Source: Actinomyces sp. Marseille-P3109
Lineage (GTDB): Bacteria > Actinomycetota > Actinomycetes > Actinomycetales > Actinomycetaceae
Direction: 5' to 3'
Assembly (NCBI RefSeq): GCF_900323545.1
Contig: NZ_OOHN01000008.1
Location: 1,789,144 to 1,853,143 of the forward strand
Length of the DNA stretch: 64,000 nt
Shown here in pieces: positions 62,969-64,000 of the stretch. Each line of letters begins with the position of its first letter. Position 1 is the stretch's first letter. The notes under the pieces were generated by a model that saw only the letters and a program-made list of their open reading frames with translations, did no database searches and was not told the DNA's origin. Both the position numbers and the translations under genes were made by a program.

Positions 62969-63841
62969 ATGCGAGGAATCATTCTGGCCGGAGGCTCCGG
63001 CACGCGACTCAACCCGATCACCCTGGGGACCTCCAAGCAGCTGGTGCCCGTCTACGACAAGCCGATGATCTACTACCCGCTGAGCACCCTCATGCTCGCC
63101 GGGATCCAGGACGTCCTCATCATCACCACCCCCCACGACGCCCCCGCCTTCCACCGCCTCCTGGGTGACGGCTCCCAGCTCGGCGTCAACCTGTCCTACA
63201 CCGTCCAGCAGGAGCCCAACGGCCTGGCCCAGGCCTTCGTCCTTGGGGCCGACTTCATCGGCTCCGAGAGCGCCGCCCTGGTCCTGGGCGACAACATCTT
63301 CTACGGCCCGGGCATGGGCACCCAGCTGCGCCGTCACACCAACCCCGACGGCGGTGTCGTCTACGCCTACCAGGTCGCCGACCCCACGGCCTACGGCGTC
63401 GTCGAGTTCGACGAGGACTTCAAGGCCATCTCCATCGAGGAGAAGCCCGCCCATCCCCGCTCCACCTACGCCGTGCCCGGCCTGTACTTCTACGACAACG
63501 ACGTCGTCGAGATCGCGGGGAACCTTGAACCCTCCGCCCGAGGCGAGTACGAGATCACCGACGTCAACCGCACCTACCTGGAGGCGGGGCGGCTCACCGT
63601 CGAGGTCCTCCCCCGTGGTACCGCCTGGCTCGACACCGGAACCTTCGACTCGCTGGCCGACGCCACCAGCTTCATCCGCACCGTCCAGCACCGCCAGGGC
63701 CTCAACATCGGCGCCCCCGAGGAGGTCGCCTGGCGCATGGGCTTCATCGACGACGAGGGTCTGCGCCGCCGCGCCGAGCCCCTGGTCAAGTCCGGTTACG
63801 GCACCTACCTCCTGGGCCTGCTGGAGCACCAGCGGGCCTGA
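62969..63841 (+). CDS. rfbA: Glucose-1-phosphate thymidylyltransferase
   Basis: 290 aa from ATG 62969 ([18 protein letters not shown]), four bases after GGAG. Nucleotidyl-transferase signature GGSGTRL followed by [20 protein letters not shown]; later GDNIFYG and the EEKPAHPRS lysine motif. Makes dTDP-glucose for rhamnose synthesis. The open frame reaches further upstream but covers rfbC antisense sequence, so I reject longer starts. Confidence 0.96.
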   Translation: MRGIILAGGSGTRLNPITLGTSKQLVPVYDKPMIYYPLSTLMLAGIQDVLIITTPHDAPAFHRLLGDGSQLGVNLSYTVQQEPNGLAQAFVLGADFIGSESAALVLGDNIFYGPGMGTQLRRHTNPDGGVVYAYQVADPTAYGVVEFDEDFKAISIEEKPAHPRSTYAVPGLYFYDNDVVEIAGNLEPSARGEYEITDVNRTYLEAGRLTVEVLPRGTAWLDTGTFDSLADATSFIRTVQHRQGLNIGAPEEVAWRMGFIDDEGLRRRAEPLVKSGYGTYLLGLLEHQRA

Positions 63842-63876
63842 GCCGAAGCAACGGTCACCAGAACCTCGGGCACTGG

Positions 63877-63910
63877 TGGGCGGGTGGCGCGAACCGGCGC
63901 CGCCCGCCCA
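63877..63910 (+). terminator. Hairpin after rfbA
   Basis: tgggcggg-tggcgc with its near-complete complement gcgccgcccgccca, 36 bp after the rfbA stop; no T-tract. The remaining 90 bases to the window end turn AT-rich and may hold the next promoter. Confidence 0.5.
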
Positions 63911-64000
63911 CGGGTCTCAATGACCCCACCCCAGCAGTTCAGTTTTACCTCTTGACCTGCTATCTTCGAACACCACAGCATTTCCCTCTTCAGTGAACGA

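Overview
The window is GC-rich, protein-dense actinobacterial DNA. Gene content and order (mtrA-mtrB-lpqB / comF-hpf-secA; rplJ-rplL-rpoB-rpoC; whiB - giant glycosyltransferase - DUF5719 - metallopeptidase - DUF3499 - Trm112-like - manA; DUF4129-DUF4350-MoxR-DUF58) fit the order Actinomycetales. The sialidase/GH42 module and overall style suggest an oral-type Actinomyces (A. oris / naeslundii / viscosus group). This assignment rests on gene order and recognised families, not on a database search. I see no rRNA, tRNA, CRISPR array or transposase.

Layout. (1) 0.2-6.1 kb: an inositol-monophosphatase-type phosphatase, an ORC/archaeal-type AAA ATPase, undecaprenyl-diphosphatase uppP, and an NB-ARC/STAND ATPase with eight 42-residue TPR repeats. 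The two P-loop genes look accessory. (2) 6.1-12 kb: sbcD-sbcC, with sbcC broken by a -1 frameshift just after the zinc hook, and a convergent membrane-protein gene that is also frameshifted. (3) 12-18 kb: a sialoglycan module, with sialidase (GH33) and GH42 beta-galactosidase in one operon, divergent from a DUF4862 gene across a palindromic operator candidate. (4) 18-28.5 kb: rpoC, rpoB, rplL and rplJ on the minus strand with an L10-type leader and an unusually long, repeat-bearing rplL-rpoB gap. (5) 28.6-34.2 kb: CpaE-like P-loop protein, SAF protein, BldC-like HTH protein, a conserved hypothetical, a LysM protein and an Rv3235-family gene carrying a 51-bp perfect inverted repeat. (6) 34.2-43.9 kb: secA, comF, hpf, lpqB, mtrB, mtrA. 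(7) 44-52.5 kb: the MoxR/DUF58 membrane operon, SpoIIM-like and RDD proteins, Trm112-like and DUF3499 genes. (8) 52.5-64 kb: metallopeptidase-like gene, DUF5719 and giant glycosyltransferase coupled to whiB, TIGR03089, manA, rfbC and rfbA.

How it works together. Most of the window is housekeeping: transcription, ribosomal stalk, Sec export, MtrAB-LpqB envelope signalling, and sugar-nucleotide supply (ManA, RfbA, RfbC) for cell-surface glycans that the giant glycosyltransferase may use. The accessory parts are the STAND/TPR and AAA genes around uppP and the sialidase/galactosidase module.

The strongest unusual signals are the 51-bp perfect inverted repeat inside the Rv3235-family gene, three separate reading-frame breaks (sbcC, the 10.9-12.0 kb membrane protein, the Rv3235-family gene), the STAND protein's near-identical tandem TPR DNA, a signal-less sialidase operon with its own operator candidate, and a short ORF with a perfect Shine-Dalgarno overlapping the start of hpf. 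No clearly new multi-gene system can be proved from sequence alone.
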